Shown piece by piece: positions 49,801 to 63,418 of a stretch of 64,000 bases of DNA; position 1 is the stretch's first letter, and each line of letters starts with the position of its first letter. A model generated the notes under the pieces. That model had not been told where the DNA came from. It worked only from the letters and a program-made list of their open reading frames with translations, and searched no databases. The DNA is from Aphrophora alni. Taxonomy: Eukaryota > Arthropoda > Insecta > Hemiptera > Aphrophoridae. Location: assembly GCA_963513935.1 (NCBI GenBank), contig OY740774.1, positions 99,021,668-99,085,667 of the forward strand, read 5' to 3'. The position numbers and the translations under genes are program-made.

Positions 49801-50918
49801 AAATTTGTTCTCTCTTATTTTACAGTTTTTTTTAACACAGTCCTTTTTTCTAACTAACTGTCACTAAAAATCCCCACTGTACCCAGGAACAATGTCGTTG
49901 TGTTTTCTCATGTTTTGTCTAATACCTTTCTCATTCCTTCACACCTACCTCTCTATGTCTATATTGATCTTTCTACATTAAAATATTAGATATAAATGGT
50001 TCTCTTAATTCGAACTTCGTAGTGCGATATTTGAGCTTACAGTAAATACTAAATGAATGAAATTCTCAATTTAAGGCCTAATATATGAAAAATTAAGGAA
50101 ACGTAGTAAATTTGAATTATTATTGAGCTGTAAGGATACCTATTTCTAAATAGCACTACAATTATGTTATTTAGTTTATAAATATTGAAATCACAGTTGA
50201 TTTATTATAAGAAAACTGTTGATATTTGTAATATAAGCTGCATATTTTTGTGTAAGAGGATGTAAATGTCACATTGAAATAAAATAATATTTTATTCAAT
50301 ACAATAACGTGACATAATTACAGTATGTCTCTAAATACAAACAATTAATGATATTTTATAAACATTGAGACTAAATAGTGAAGACTAAATAAAAACCTCA
50401 AAGGTATTATCAATAAATAATTTCAGTAATGAACATTTTGGTGGCAACAATTAAGGAACTTGTATAGCATTGATTCCAACCTATTGGATAAAATCGTTAA
50501 ATTATCTTGCTTTCATGTCATTAGTTTCTGTAAATAAAGCTTTGGCGAAAATGTTTCTGATAGTAAAGACGTCTCGTAACATAATAAACTACGTGTTGAT
50601 AACTTAACGGCAACATAAATAGTCATTAAAACAATCTATTTCTGTTACTGAAACATGTAGTTTTTATCAGAATCGATAACCATATAACTGTAATAACCAG
50701 CGAGACTAGACCAACATTGCTTATCAACGACTACAGCATTTATCCTGTAATGACGGCATTTAGTTTAATCTTTTCCTTAAAAATATTTTACCACACATGG
50801 CAAGGTAGTCAAAAATAAACAGTCAAAACAAAGGTTATTTTATAACACATATATGGAATATAGAAGATTTATTCTAAGGAGAGAACTGTTATTGAATACA
50901 CATCTATCTGTCATCCAT
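49801..50918. other. AT-rich non-coding stretch, no gene seen
   Basis: No gene or repeat structure was recognised. Confidence 0.5.
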
Positions 50919-50973
50919 GTAGGTTAGGTTAGGTTAGGTTAGGTTAGGTTAGGTTAGGTTAGGTTAGGTTAGG
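50919..50973 (+). repeat. Telomere-type array (TTAGG)n, short
   Basis: About 10 perfect copies of the pentamer read TTAGG on the plus strand. TTAGG is the ancestral arthropod telomere repeat. Here it is interstitial. Confidence 0.95.
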
Positions 50974-51290
50974 CCAAAAGAGAGAATAAATTATTTTTCA
51001 AATGTTACTATACGGGCATAAATGACCTTCAGGTGTTTTACATTTTTCTTCTTTTTTATTTTAAACTCAAATTTTGGCCGTACTTAGACAAAAATGCTAA
51101 AGTTCGAATTATTCAAAATCGAGTCCTATATTTTCTATAAACTGTAAGTGATTTGTACCAAAATTTTGTAAAATAGATAGATATTTAAAACCACTTGAAT
51201 TGTGCTACTTGTAGAAATTTCCACAATAAATACTTTACTTATAAGGCCACGGTTTTTGAACATGTATTACCTTAAGTTGTTGTAACATGA

Positions 51291-51497
51291 CCTAACCTAA
51301 CCTAACCTAACCTAACCTAACCTAACCTAACCTAACCTAACCTAACCTAACCTAACCTAACCTAACCTAACCTAACCTAACTTAACCTAACTTAACCTAA
51401 CCTAACCTAACCTAACCTAACCTAACCTAACCTAACCTAACCTAACCTAACCTAACCTAACCTAACCTAACCTAACCTAACCTAACCTAACCTAACC
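51291..51497 (-). repeat. Telomere-type array (CCTAA)n, long
   Basis: About 41 pentamers in the opposite orientation to the array at 50919. All are perfect except two CTTAA variants at 51381-51385 and 51391-51395. The 317 bp between the two arrays is unique-looking AT-rich DNA. Confidence 0.97.
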
Positions 51498-54090
51498 TTC
51501 TTTGTCTATTATAGTTCAGTGCTAAGAAGGTAGACTGCACCTGTAGCAACTTAAGATGATAACTTATAAGTAAAATTGTTCGAAATAAACTGTTCGTTAT
51601 TGAAAATTGTCTTCTTTTTTTCATTTGGTGATGCTTAAATGTTTGTAGGAAGCGTAATTAGATCCATCAGGTTTAGAAAACCAATACATTAAGTTCAAAA
51701 GCATAATTCACTAGAATATTAGAGATAATAAAAATTTACCCTGACCAAACGTTAGGATATTTTGACGTTAAGCTATGTCGTATGATAGGATACACATAAA
51801 GGTGACTACAACAAATTTTTTTGACCGATTTCAAACACAATTTTTTTTCGGTTATCAAGGGCGTGGAACGACACTAGTATCTTTTCATAAGTGAGCCTTC
51901 AGAACAATGGCAGTTCTTTACAGCTAGCCAAAGGAGATGGTCAATTTCGTGCCTTACACTATGAGTATAATTTTAATTTCCAATAATTCTGAATAATTCT
52001 GGTGATTGAACATTTTGGTACCAAATAATAGTAATCTAGTGACGTCAATTGAGCACATTATAATTTCAACAATTTTAAATTAGTACTATGTCGCAGATGT
52101 TTGAAATTACAAACATTTTATAAATTTCAAAATACAATGAAGTTGTAGAAAAAGGCTGTCAAAACAGGAAAATTTTGGACCCATAAGACCCCCAACTATT
52201 AAATAAATTACTGTTGAGTTTATACTGATAAAATATCTATTACATGCGCTGGACAGGTAATAAACCTGCAGTTTGATGCGAATGACATTGTCAACAACCA
52301 TTATACACTAAACTGAATCTATACAAATCAATAGCAAATTATCCCATTAACAACAGTAACAACACTAGTAATGTACTCCATTAAACTATAATTAAAGCAA
52401 ACAACTCCCACAACTTTGGTTCAACAGATGGAGCGTAACTTGAAAATCACAGGTCGGACACCATAATACTTGACAACACTCTCAATCTTTCTCTTTATGA
52501 CAAGTTTATCTTAACTCAAACCAAGAGAACTCTACCTTGTCATGAATAAAAAAAAACCCCTCTTTGATTACGACTAGCTTTCCCATCTTATAAAATGTTC
52601 TTCTTTCTATAAATTGCATACGTCGCCCCACTATAATAATGAATTCTAACTGAAAATTATTAACGGTTGGATTATTTACAAAACGTCTAACGACAACTGA
52701 TTAATTTCTTATGATACGTTAAAACCATGACCATACTCAATGGTGGTAGAGCCTACAGACTCGAGAAACTAATCATAGAACTCCCAAAAAATTGTAATCT
52801 CTAACAGATGACTTGCCCTAGGCACATTTATATTATTAATAGTAGGAGTATTAATAATTCTCACACCCCTTCTCTCCAAGAATACAGAAACAGACCTTTG
52901 CGTTTAGCGTTCAATCTCAAATGGGTAAGTAAATGTCAAATTTAGTCAATCCTCAATTAAAGCCATTACCAATTTATTATTTAAACTAAATAAACACCAA
53001 AATCCATTCTCATCCCACATTGACATTCCTTCACTGCATAACTGCATTCTGTAGAAGCTACAGCAATTCCAGCTCTTCAGACGTAGTCAATACCACGGTG
53101 GCACAAAATGTGGCAACGAAGTTTTACGTTTAATATTGCCGGTCGAATTTATTTCAATTTCACCATATTTTTCTCCTAATTACCGGCTAAGCGAATGTTA
53201 CTTTAACGCAAACCAATGTGCCAGAGAAAATTATTATTAATTGGGAGATTGGAAATAACCTAAATGAACCCTGAATACAAATCGAGATCTTTTTACTTGC
53301 TTTTTTTTTCGCTAACCTTGAATTATGATTGTTTTGAAGTGAAGCCTGGTTAATTAGTTAGGGTCATAACCCTTCATTTTTGATTAATATTGTGTTGTCT
53401 GATCCATTTTGAGATGGTTCACTTGACGATCATGACTTTGCAACAGTTCACAATCCACCATTTTTTTGAAAAATTGCAACGAAAACGTTTAGCTGGTTCG
53501 TATATGTTTACACGAAAAAATAGCGTAATGGTTATGTACAGTTTTTTTAAAAATTAATTACAACAGAGTAATAAAACAGTTCGATTTAAAATCCGATTGA
53601 ACGAGTATTAAAAATTTTAATTGCAATAAAGAAAACTGTTCATCCATCACGCATTTTGAAATTAAATAATAATGAAAACTTTGATTCAATCTGACCAGTC
53701 GGGTTAGAAGTTTCGTGAAATGATAACCTTGTTTTTTAAAATCAGACTCTGATCCCTCAAGAACTGAAAAATACATTTTTATAAATTTCCAGATGTATTA
53801 TTTATATTTACCCTACTATTTTAGAGCGATATTTTTTTTAATTACAAATTTAGATTTACTTTGTATCTGAAAACTATATTTCGAAACGTCTGAGAATATA
53901 ATTAATAATATTCATAAAGAGTTGAAGAATGAAATCATCTTGAAATGTAATCCTGTTATAAAAATATAGGGTTATAATTAAAAATACTGACTTAAATTCT
54001 GGAGGAGGGAAGTACTTTTTTCGGCTTGCAAAATTTGGCTGTTTACAAATTACTATTGTACAGAATTTAAAATTTTTGTCCGCCATCTAG
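51498..54090. other. AT-rich non-coding stretch, no gene seen
   Basis: GTCCGCCATCT near 54078 recalls the GTCCGCCATCTTGGATCC block of the 14.9 kb MITE, but the flanks do not align convincingly. No coding was recognised. Confidence 0.45.
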
Positions 54091-54179
54091 AATAGGCCTA
54101 CATCTTATCTTTTTAAATAGTAAGATGGTTACTTCTAACTTCTTAATACGAGCTTCCAGATCACTCTCCGATGACTCGA

Positions 54180-54500
54180 TTTCTCTGCCAACTTCCAATA
54201 TATCTTCTCTGTCAAAATCTGTTGAAACTTTGTGTGAGTCCAGTCATATATGTCTTCAGTTTCTGTCTTGTAGAGTTTTATGAGTCACAGTAATGGATGA
54301 TGTGTTCAATGGTTTCCTCTTCTTTGTTACAAGGCAAACAGTGAGGAGACTTTGCTAAGTGAAACATATACAGGTAGCCCTGGGTCGCAATGTGACCAGT
54401 TCTTAAGTGGAGAGCAAATGAACGTGCACGATCTCGCTACAGTGATGATTTGGATGGCTCTTTCTAAATCATAAAAAGGATTCGTCCCAATGTAGTAGCT
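54180..54500 (-). pseudogene. LINE C-terminal zinc-knuckle remnant
   Basis: The minus strand reads RARSFALHLRTGHIATQGYL followed by FHLAKSPHCLPCNKEEETIE and HIIHYCD. The order LRTGHxxxxxYLxxFxLxxSPxCxxCxxxEETxEHxxxxC is a standard C-terminal signature of Jockey/I/R1-related LINEs. A TAA stop follows the last Asp/Ser residues and further decay is evident. No RNase H or reverse transcriptase is visible upstream on this strand. Confidence 0.75.
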
Positions 54501-54600
54501 CCACTGCTACACCCTGGTACTCACACATTTCTCGAAGACACTCATTAAGAGATGTCAGTCTCTAGGGGGGGGGGGCTGATGTTTTGTTAAATGATTGGCC

Positions 54601-54680
54601 AGGGATCAGCTCTTTCATTATAAGGGATCAGCTCTTTCATTACCAGGGATCAGCTCTTTCATTACCAGGGATCAGCTCTT
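54601..54680. repeat. 22 bp tandem repeat, about 3.6 copies
   Basis: The unit is AGGGATCAGCTCTTTCATT plus three bases (ACC or ATA). The copies are almost identical, so the expansion is recent. It lies beside a poly(G) run (54565-54575). Confidence 0.95.
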
Positions 54681-54689
54681 ACCTAATGT

Positions 54690-56172
54690 TTATGTAAAAT
54701 TATACGATGAAAACGATGGTGAACCCGAATTTCCAAAAAGGCAAAATTCAAACAAGAACTAAAACTAGACTAGAAAATTTTACTAAGCTCAAACCGCTGA
54801 CGTATTAGACGCATATTTTCAAAAGATAGGTATTAGACATATATTACTTAGGAGAAAATTTAAGGCATCTTGATAATTTTATTTAATTCACAAACACTCA
54901 AAGAACTTATGTGATTAGACAGTAATTTTTAAATGCTTACCTTTCTGTAGCATTTACTAACACTTAACACATTTAAAAAAATCTCAATAACAAATGACAT
55001 ACCAATATTTTTTTTGAAATAGTTGTTATTTCAACGTTTCTACAACTTTGGTTGCTGTAATCACAACAACAGAAATAGCCCTAAAAAGTGTTCCCACAAA
55101 GCATTTATTTGAAATTCCACAAACACAAAATATACCAATTTAGTATTTTAAAATGCCGTTGGATTCGAAATGTCGCAAAGGATTTTTAAACTTTCTGTAA
55201 AATAATATTTTTTTCATTTCTACACATTTGAACATATGTTTCTATTGTCAAATCACAAGTAATATTGTAATATTTAAAGGATTCCAGCCTATCTAACATT
55301 CTGAAAATTAACAGTAAACAAAATTAATGTATAAATATAAAACTCACCTAGTGGCAGAACAGTTCCAACAATAAATCCATAGACAGCAACCAATACACAT
55401 TTCTAACGCACGATGCAATGGATGAATACACACACATAACATTGCACTATCACAAAACACTTTCATAAACACTGAACATCCCCACTCAGATGCATTTCAC
55501 TCAAAATTTATTTTTTTATTTTTTACGCCGTTTCACCATTTTTTCCAACGATCTAAAATTTGTAGCAAATCAAATAATTATATTCAACATTGTTCATAGA
55601 TTGTATTTTAAATTTATGTTTGGATTACATGATTTATTTATAGTGCCAACTATGCATTTATTTTAAGACATAATTTCACTTTAATGGAGTACATATTTGT
55701 AATGGATGTACAAAACTTCCATTACTTTTAAAACCTTTTAAACTGTAAAAGATAGAAAGCTAACAGAATTGTTTTTGGGTTTAAAAAAAATCTATTTGAT
55801 ATTAAAAGGTGTCACTACACCTCAAAATGGTGTTTTTGGGGGGACAACTCAACATTTTCAAATATAAAGCTTAATCGAGTAATATACCTCATTTTAGGGT
55901 TTTTCTTTATATACATATAAAGGGTTTTTAATCTGTTGCCAACTCAGCCTATTGTGACTTTCCATGCACTTTCTATTACACTAGTCGATTATGTGTTATT
56001 TTAATGTATAACGATCTCAACCGAGTGAAAATGAAAATAGAACTCTGAAGATGGAGCGCACGCTTCGAAACGCGTAAGTGTATATAAAAAAGAAGTCACC
56101 TGGCGGAAAGCAAAGGTAATTTAATTGTTAGTTAAAACAATAGTGACTTGGATACTATCAACATGATTCTTA
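54690..56172. other. AT-rich non-coding stretch; one hammerhead-like motif at 56045-56074
   Basis: CTGAAGAT is followed by a 6 bp stem (GGAGCG/CGCTTC, essentially no loop or a 4-base loop if one pair opens) and GAAACGCG. The rest shows nothing recognisable. A hydrophobic minus-strand segment ending in a GTGAGT donor at about 55349 was considered but not called. Confidence 0.4.
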
Positions 56173-56338
56173 AATCCAATTCACTTCAGGATTTACTCTA
56201 TGGGAAATAATTAGAAGACAAAATTATTACAGAAAAAAAATGCATTTAAAACTTTTATAAAACAACAGTAGTTTTAGCTGTAATAATTGTGTCTTCTTTT
56301 TATTTCCCTTAGAGCAGATTCTGAAGTAAATTGGATTT
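56173..56338. repeat. Inverted repeat, about 60 bp arms
   Basis: The left arm (56173-56232) and right arm (56278-56338) pair over AAATCCAATT, CTTCAG, GGGAAATAA, AGAAGACA and ATTATTACAG, with some mismatches. The 45-base centre is AT-rich. This is a probable small foldback MITE. Confidence 0.75.
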
Positions 56339-57812
56339 TTTAAATTTTTGACAGGCCACCTATTTTAATTGATTAAGGTGTAGTCTGGCCAGATATTTTT
56401 ATTAAACAATACAGTTACTTAATTCAAAAAGGTGGTAGTAATCGAAGGTTTATTTGTTATAATTTGAAAATCTGGAGTTGTCCTTCATAATCTTATTTTG
56501 GGGTGGGAGTGAATTTATCTTATAGTACCAACAAATACTTTTTTTTACACCAAAAAACATTAAAAGTTATTTACTATCACAGGACTTTTTATACTCTATA
56601 TATATCACGCACGCACGCAATTACATGTGCGGGCACACACACACACATACACATCCACAAAACCAAAAGTTATACTCGTCAACATCTTTTTTGAATAATC
56701 TCTATTCTACTGACGTAAAACATAAACATGATTTTTTATTTTCCTAAAAATAATACTTATGGGAGATAATTTGTAAGCCCCCCTCCCCCACCGTTAATAA
56801 CTAATTAACTTTACAAATAACATAATATTTAATTAGAACCTATACTTGGATAGCTTCCTAAGAATAGAACATATTTGATTGAAATCGAGTTGTTAATGAC
56901 CCCGGTTAAGGTCATTTTTGTTTTATTTTTTTGCTAATTATCGTTGGACTTGTGACTTGCATAATTATTTTCTGTTGTGTGTGATGTAACACATTTGTAG
57001 AATATATTTTAAGAAATTGGGTTTTATAACAGCTGAGCGGTTCCCCCCCCCCACCGATAACCCCTCTATAGTATAAATATGGGGAAATGTCAACCGGAAC
57101 ATTTATCTGGCACGGAGAGATTACAGTCTACCAAAATATGATCAAAATGAATAAAATCGATTTTGAGAAAATTCTAATTTTTACTTTTTTTTATAGTAAA
57201 TAGACGTAAATTTATTATAAGCGTATCCTCATGTTTTAAAAGAAAACATATTTTCCTTTTTTATCGGCAACGGTATGTAATTTTTTTTTAATGTAAATTG
57301 AATGATAACATAATATAATTAATAAAATTATTTCAAAAATATCACAAATGTTTAGTAACTGGCTATACACCCAGAAGTTTATGAAACCAGCTCATTTGTT
57401 TTAGTACAATACGTAAAATACATCCATTAATTATAAGGAATGAATAAGATCATAAATTTATTACTGCTGTAATCGACAACCGAAAAACTTAGTTTGTATC
57501 GATTCTCTGTTATCCATTAATTTCTAGAAAAACTCATTGTATTTTGTATTTTTTTCTATTGTAGGCCCTATATGAAAGTATATTGTCCTGCATAGCCTTG
57601 TTTTTTATTGTTATTGATTTTGAGATATTCAATATTAAACATTTTAAATTGCCACCGTTTTTAATAATGTACAAAATAAAATTTTATATTTTTGTATACA
57701 AGTAAAAGATTACATAAAAATTCTTATAGAAAATCAGGATTCAATTTCACATCCGTTACCATAGTTACAAATTTCTTTATGAAGAAACAGAACGACATTC
57801 CGCAAATTTATA
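56339..57812. other. AT-rich non-coding stretch, no gene seen
   Basis: It contains a short CA-rich patch (56610-56660) and poly(C) runs near 56777 and 57045. No gene was recognised. Confidence 0.5.
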
Positions 57813-57814
57813 TA

Positions 57815-58430
57815 CAGGGTGTTACAAAAAAAGTTGGGCTGGCTATGCATTTTCATGTTCTATGTGTGATTCTAAGTTGAAAATGAAGAATAATTTTTTT
57901 TCAATTTCCACTTTGTTTAGCAGCTAGACGTCATTTTGTTTTTTTTTACAAAAACTCACTGAAACTCTGGAAATAGATAAGATATCGAGTTCAAATTTGG
58001 AATAAGCATTTTGTATGTTACGATTTACAAGTATACCAAATACAAAGAATTAATTTTTATAATTTTTAAAATGGCGGCCATTACAAATTTAAAAAAATAA
58101 AAATATTTTGTCTTGTACATTTTTTGTAAAGTTAACGGTTTTCAAGATATTCCATGTTAAAAATTTGTAATGGCCGCCATTTTGAAAATTATAAAAACAA
58201 AATTCTTTGTTCTTTGTACACTTGTTAATCGTAACATGTAAAATGCTTTTTTAAAATTTGAACTCGATATCTTATCTATTTCCAGAGTTACAGTGAGTTT
58301 TTTGTAAAAAAAAACAAAATGGCGTCTAGCTGCTAAACAAAGTAGAAATTGAAAAAAATGTATTCTTCATTTTCAGCTTAGAATCACACATTCTAATGCA
58401 TAGCCAGCCCAACCTTTTTGTAACACTCTG
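57815..58430. mobile_element. Palindromic TA-flanked MITE with about 275 bp arms
   Basis: The ends read CAGGGTGTTAC (left) and GTAACACTCTG (right), each flanked by TA (57813-57814 and 58431-58432). The arms are about 90 percent alike by eye and meet at a loop of roughly 70 bp around 58095-58160. AAAATGGCGGCC and its mirror lie near the loop. The terminal sequence and TA target suggest a Tc1/mariner-type relation. A decayed relative lies at 37.0-37.3 kb. Confidence 0.88.
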
Positions 58431-58432
58431 TA

Positions 58433-61400
58433 TATTTTATCGGAGATTTTTTTTCTTAAAAAAGATCACGCTGACGAATATCAGAGTATCGGGCATATCT
58501 TAATACAAACTTTATATACAAGGAGCAAAGTGGTCAGATCGGTGGAAATGTTTAGGTCTCGTTTGTTTGCGTATTCAAGAGACAGTTCGCAATTGCTAGA
58601 AGTTTTATCATCGTAAATTGGTAAATACGTACGTATTCAACTATAAGTAAATATATATATTAAAGCCAAAAGTTGTATTAAAACTAAATATAGACCATTT
58701 GGGAATAGATCTGCATTTTACAAAACTCTCTCAACTATTTCAAAACCACAGTACAATATACTTTAAACCAAACTTTAACAAACTGTGTTATCTGTCTGAG
58801 GTAATATTGTACATATCTCTGCGATTGTCACTGATAAGTTAAAATCACAGTACTCAATAAAATTTAAAACTTTGTTCTTTGTTGAGTAATGGTTATTCAT
58901 GGAACACGTAATGTTTTAAATAAACTATGCACGCATATTGTACTGTTCACAAAGCAAAATCCCAAAGAAAGAAAACTATTCGCCCTTTAGCTAATCATGC
59001 CTCTTAGCTAATAGTATGAATATAAAACGTGTATGGTCAAAGAAGGTAGTTTATCTCATAATTGTCTACAGAGATATGAATTAAGGTTTTGGTATAATAT
59101 GTAGATCTGTGTTCCAAACTAATGTCCAAATCTTAAAGTCAGTTATTGTTAACAATGAAAAGAGGGGGGGGGGAGTGAACCACAGTAGAGTTAATTCCGT
59201 TAAACATTTACCAATGCCAATGTAAATTTAATATTAGACACTTGTATGCAACGGCAATTTAAAAAGAAAACTCAAATGTATAATTTGTAATATCAGAAAA
59301 TGATTAGAACGATTCAGCTTAAAGCTGTGTATTCCATTTGATTTACGTATCAGCAGGTAATATTGACTATTTTAAATATTTCTTCTAAAACTTCTAAAAA
59401 GTTTCTTCATAATGAACTATCTAAAAAGAACTTTATATCTAACTGGTTTTGATGTATACTTTTAATATTCCTCTTTTTTTCTTCTTTTTTTTATAAAAAA
59501 AAAGTTATTTTATTGTATATTTGGGACTTTAAACAAATTAATTTCTTCTTGTAGCACGATAATGTTAGATTAAAGTGTATTTTAATATTCGGTCCTATTT
59601 CCTGGAGTTCTATTTGTTGTTTCTGTATTATATTTTCAATCTACAAATGATAGTTTCGTTATTTAGGAAACAATTCCAAAGTCATAAATTCCGATACAAA
59701 ATTGATAAGATTACGAACGACTGCATGGACTAGTGTCATCCTAGAGCTCACATTTCACTAAAATTTAATGGATTTCATTAGATTTGTTTATAAGATATTC
59801 GACTTAACCGTTGTGCATTGTTTATTTTCATTTATTGATCGATAACACTGGATCAGATATACTTTTATTGATATGATGACAGGTCGTGTGATTAGATTTT
59901 TTGAACGAAAGTATGAGAAAGTTAGTGTAATTTTTGTACACCATTTATTATTTAAAACACAGTTAATTACTAGTTGTAAACCAACGTAATAAATAACTGT
60001 CGCTTATCACTTAAATGATAATACGTAAACAATTAAGCCTATATCTGAAGAACCATTATTAAAAAGAGTTATGTAAGAAATAAAAACATCACATTAGTAA
60101 AATAATTGCTTCCAAGAGACGATAAAACTTTTAAAAATCTTTCTTTGAAAATCAGCTGCTTTTGAATCACTGTTATGATACGACAGGTCGATTTTCTAGG
60201 TTAATAATCTATTATCGTTTTGATATATATTTTTGACCTTAATTGTTCATCCTTTGGCTATATAAAACACGCACTAAAGTTGAACCCCTTTATTAGGATG
60301 ATTTGTGTGTCCGAACCTATTTTGTTTATAATCAGGGGAGTCATCATTAGTCTCCCTATTTAGAGTATTAATAACTATTTGCTAAAAAACAAAACAAAAA
60401 TAATTCAAAAAATTATAAGCAAATTATATGCCAGAAAGCATACGGTAAACATAGATACAGATAAAAAAATACATAAAGAGTGGAAGGGAAGCGAAAACAC
60501 GAGAAATATTGCGCGCATTCGTTGAAGACTGAAGGCGAATTATATCTCCCCCAGAGTATCCTCTCGCTCTACCTGGCATTCGAACTATACCAAAGCCAAC
60601 CTTCTCGCGTGTAATATTTATACCTGTCACTAATTACTTTTCTTTTATCTATTACTATTCTTTACAGTCACAGTTTCGTCCCGAATGTGGGATTAAATTG
60701 ACACTTCAGAACTTTTTATTTAGAATTGTGATGATGAGAGAACTACTACTGAATGGGTCATGTAACTGGATGATTCGCTGAAACTCTAGGCCGGACCCAG
60801 ACTGATATTTATTGAAGAAAAGAATATTCCTAGAGCGGAAGTATTAGTTATTTCCTTAACTTTAAAAACAGTATGCAGGATACTGACAAATGAATCCTTG
60901 TATTCACCAAAGTAAAAAATGAAGGATTTAATGTCAAAGAGCAAACAATCATTGTAAACGTATAATAAGGAACGATAGCTCAAGTGATATTATTTGTTGA
61001 CCATGCGTCAACAATGAAAAGCTGGAATTCTGCTCAAGCTTAAAATAATATACATATTATTACAACTATCCTAAAAACAAATCCGTTAAAAAGATGGCTG
61101 TCCGTCTGAGTAATTGTGACAATTTAGCTGTGATTTAACAACTTTACGGAAGATGAGATTTGAATACGGTGATCGCTACTAAATTCCATTCCTTAATATA
61201 GGATGTACATCACATAGTACGATTTAGGACATTTAGGTCCGAAAATATTAATTTCAGAAAAATAATGTTCGTTTACGAACAATACAGTTGTTTATAATTC
61301 CAATATTCCATTTTGTATTAAGAAACTCTGTTGTTGTACTTAAAATATAAATGCTTATAAATATTATTTTATTTTTTTATAATCATTACTTAACCATTAT

Positions 61401-61490
61401 TTACAGTATTAGTAATCCATTATTTACATAGGTTATTTTAGCAACTCTGTAAATTTAATAAAATGATAAAACAAGTAAAAATTTAATAAA
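58433..61490. other. AT-rich non-coding stretch, no gene seen
   Basis: A GC-richer patch at 60490-60610, reading CGAATGCCAGGTAGAGCGAG on the minus strand, underlies a 68-residue minus ORF. It looks repeat-derived rather than genic, but no family is recognised. Confidence 0.45.
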
Positions 61491-61492
61491 TA

Positions 61493-61770
61493 TTCTTTCT
61501 TACAGTCAAACGTATCCATGTCTTTGGTTGATGTTTACAGCTGTTTCGGGACTAATCTCATTTTCAAACACTTTTATGCAAAACACATATTAAATTAAAT
61601 GTCAAACATGGTTTATTTAATAATAATGTGTTCTGTTAACCAACGAAGGTAAACCACGTCTAACATTTAATTTAATATGTTTTTCGTGTAAAATGTGTTT
61701 GAAAATACGATTAGTCGCAGCTGTAACACATCTTTACCAAAAACAAAAATACATTTGACTGTAAGAAACA
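61493..61770. mobile_element. Foldback element with about 120 bp arms
   Basis: The left end TTCTTTCTTACAGTCAAA and right end TTTGACTGTAAGAAA mirror each other. Inner blocks CAGCTGT, GATTAGTC, CAAACAC and ATTAAATTAAATGT pair in order. The loop is about 30 bp. The left arm on the minus strand contains AATGAGATTAGTCCCGAAAC, again placing a GAAAC box after a short pairing element, as in the 12 kb and 24.8 kb foldbacks. Confidence 0.78.
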
Positions 61771-63415
61771 AATTTATATATTTTAATTACGTTTTCCGTA
61801 GCTAAATAAATTTCTTAAAAAAAAAAGAATAATTTTTAATATTCGGGACTAAAAATTCAAAACGGCGATAGTGAAATCCATAACATATTTCGACACTATT
61901 GAAATGTTTTCTACCATTTATTTAGGGGAAATGAAAACGAATTTTTCTCTAACTTTAAGCGAATTTTTATTTTAACTTAAACGTAAACTTTTCAACTAAT
62001 ATTATAGAATTCCAACAACTTAAAAATGAACTTACAGTAATTATTGTTTTTTTAGAAGAGAGTTTTAAACATGTGACAATTTTGATCACCTTTTATTAAC
62101 AAAATATTTGAATTTATGAATCGGATTTTATATACATTTGACTATTTTCAAGAGGTTAGATACACTGGTATTAATACAAGGGTTATCGGGGATATTTCCA
62201 AAATTAAGAATGTCATTTATAAAATTAGTTAACTATCTAATATCATAATTGTGATTACACACCAAAAAGTCAAACGAACACTATTAACACAATAGATCAA
62301 TACAATATATAAAATAAATTATCAAACTTAGGTTACATTTCATTTTATGAATAAGTTTAAATTTGAGTAGAAAAAGAGGGAAAATGTAAAATATTTAGAC
62401 TACTGTGCTTTCAATATAATTCCTTCAATATGAAAGTATTGTTCATAACTAAATCAATCCAAAAAAATTAAAATGGAGGAGGGGGGAATACTGCACTAAT
62501 TTTCTTTTATCGAACCTACAAAATTTAAACACTAAAATAATAATTTAACCAATTATTTTATAGCGAATAAACTACAGCTTCTAACCTTTTAAAATGAATT
62601 ACCAAATTAAACGTTAAATAACATCATATGTAAATAATACACTTTCCCGTAAACACACACTATAAAACACAATTCTAATCGAATACTAAATCAATAACTT
62701 ATATATAAACACTTATAAGCGCAAATAAAAAATATAAAATGGCAACAAAATCACAAAACTAAAACTTCCTAGTACATTATCAAACGACAACTAAACGCGA
62801 TAATCCTAACCGTAGGCGGAGCCAAATCTTAACGATAACGCTACTATACTAGTGGAAATACAAGAAGGCATAAATAGTTGTAATATTGTCCCAAACGATT
62901 ATCTTATATTATATTGTTGATAAACTATTACAAATAGTAGTAAAGTTCGTTTGGAAATACAGTTAGTGCAGTAGCTCTAATGGCAAATTTAGGACTATTA
63001 ATTTGAGCACATTTCCTAATCAGTGATCCCATATCACATTTGAGTATAGTTTAAACTGATATATAAATAAACATTTTACTATAAAAATTTGAAGATCTAT
63101 AAATCTGAAATTTTATCAGTAAATTGCAAAATTTTGGTAATAAATATTTACTAAACAAGTATTAGATTGGATACAAGTAAGTAGCAGAATTACATGATGT
63201 TTCAGGGTAGATATGTGATTCTGTGGATGAAGAAGGACATTTGAAGAAGGATTGAATGTGTCGAATTGTTGAAAAGGCTAAAACGTCCTGCTGGTTGTAA
63301 CGCCAGCGAAATAATAATTCCTAAGATTGTGATAAAATGTTTGGTAAAAATTCCAATTAATTAGTAAATTATTAAAAATTATAGTAAAATTAGAGATCTA
63401 TTTGAAATAATAGAT
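61771..63415. other. AT-rich non-coding stretch, no gene seen
   Basis: No gene or repeat structure was recognised before the satellite at 63.42 kb. Confidence 0.5.
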
Positions 63416-63418
63416 CGA

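Noticed and set aside
55349..55440. Possible minus-strand exon with hydrophobic residues ending in a GTGAGT donor
   Set aside because: The hydrophobic frame has a stop just upstream and no start, and the frame with an ATG gives a Cys/Trp-rich peptide without likeness to any signal peptide; a chance donor is as likely.
60424..60630. 68-residue minus ORF with a GC-richer N-terminal half
   Set aside because: The GC-rich part looks like fragmentary repeat sequence; no domain or splice signals were seen.
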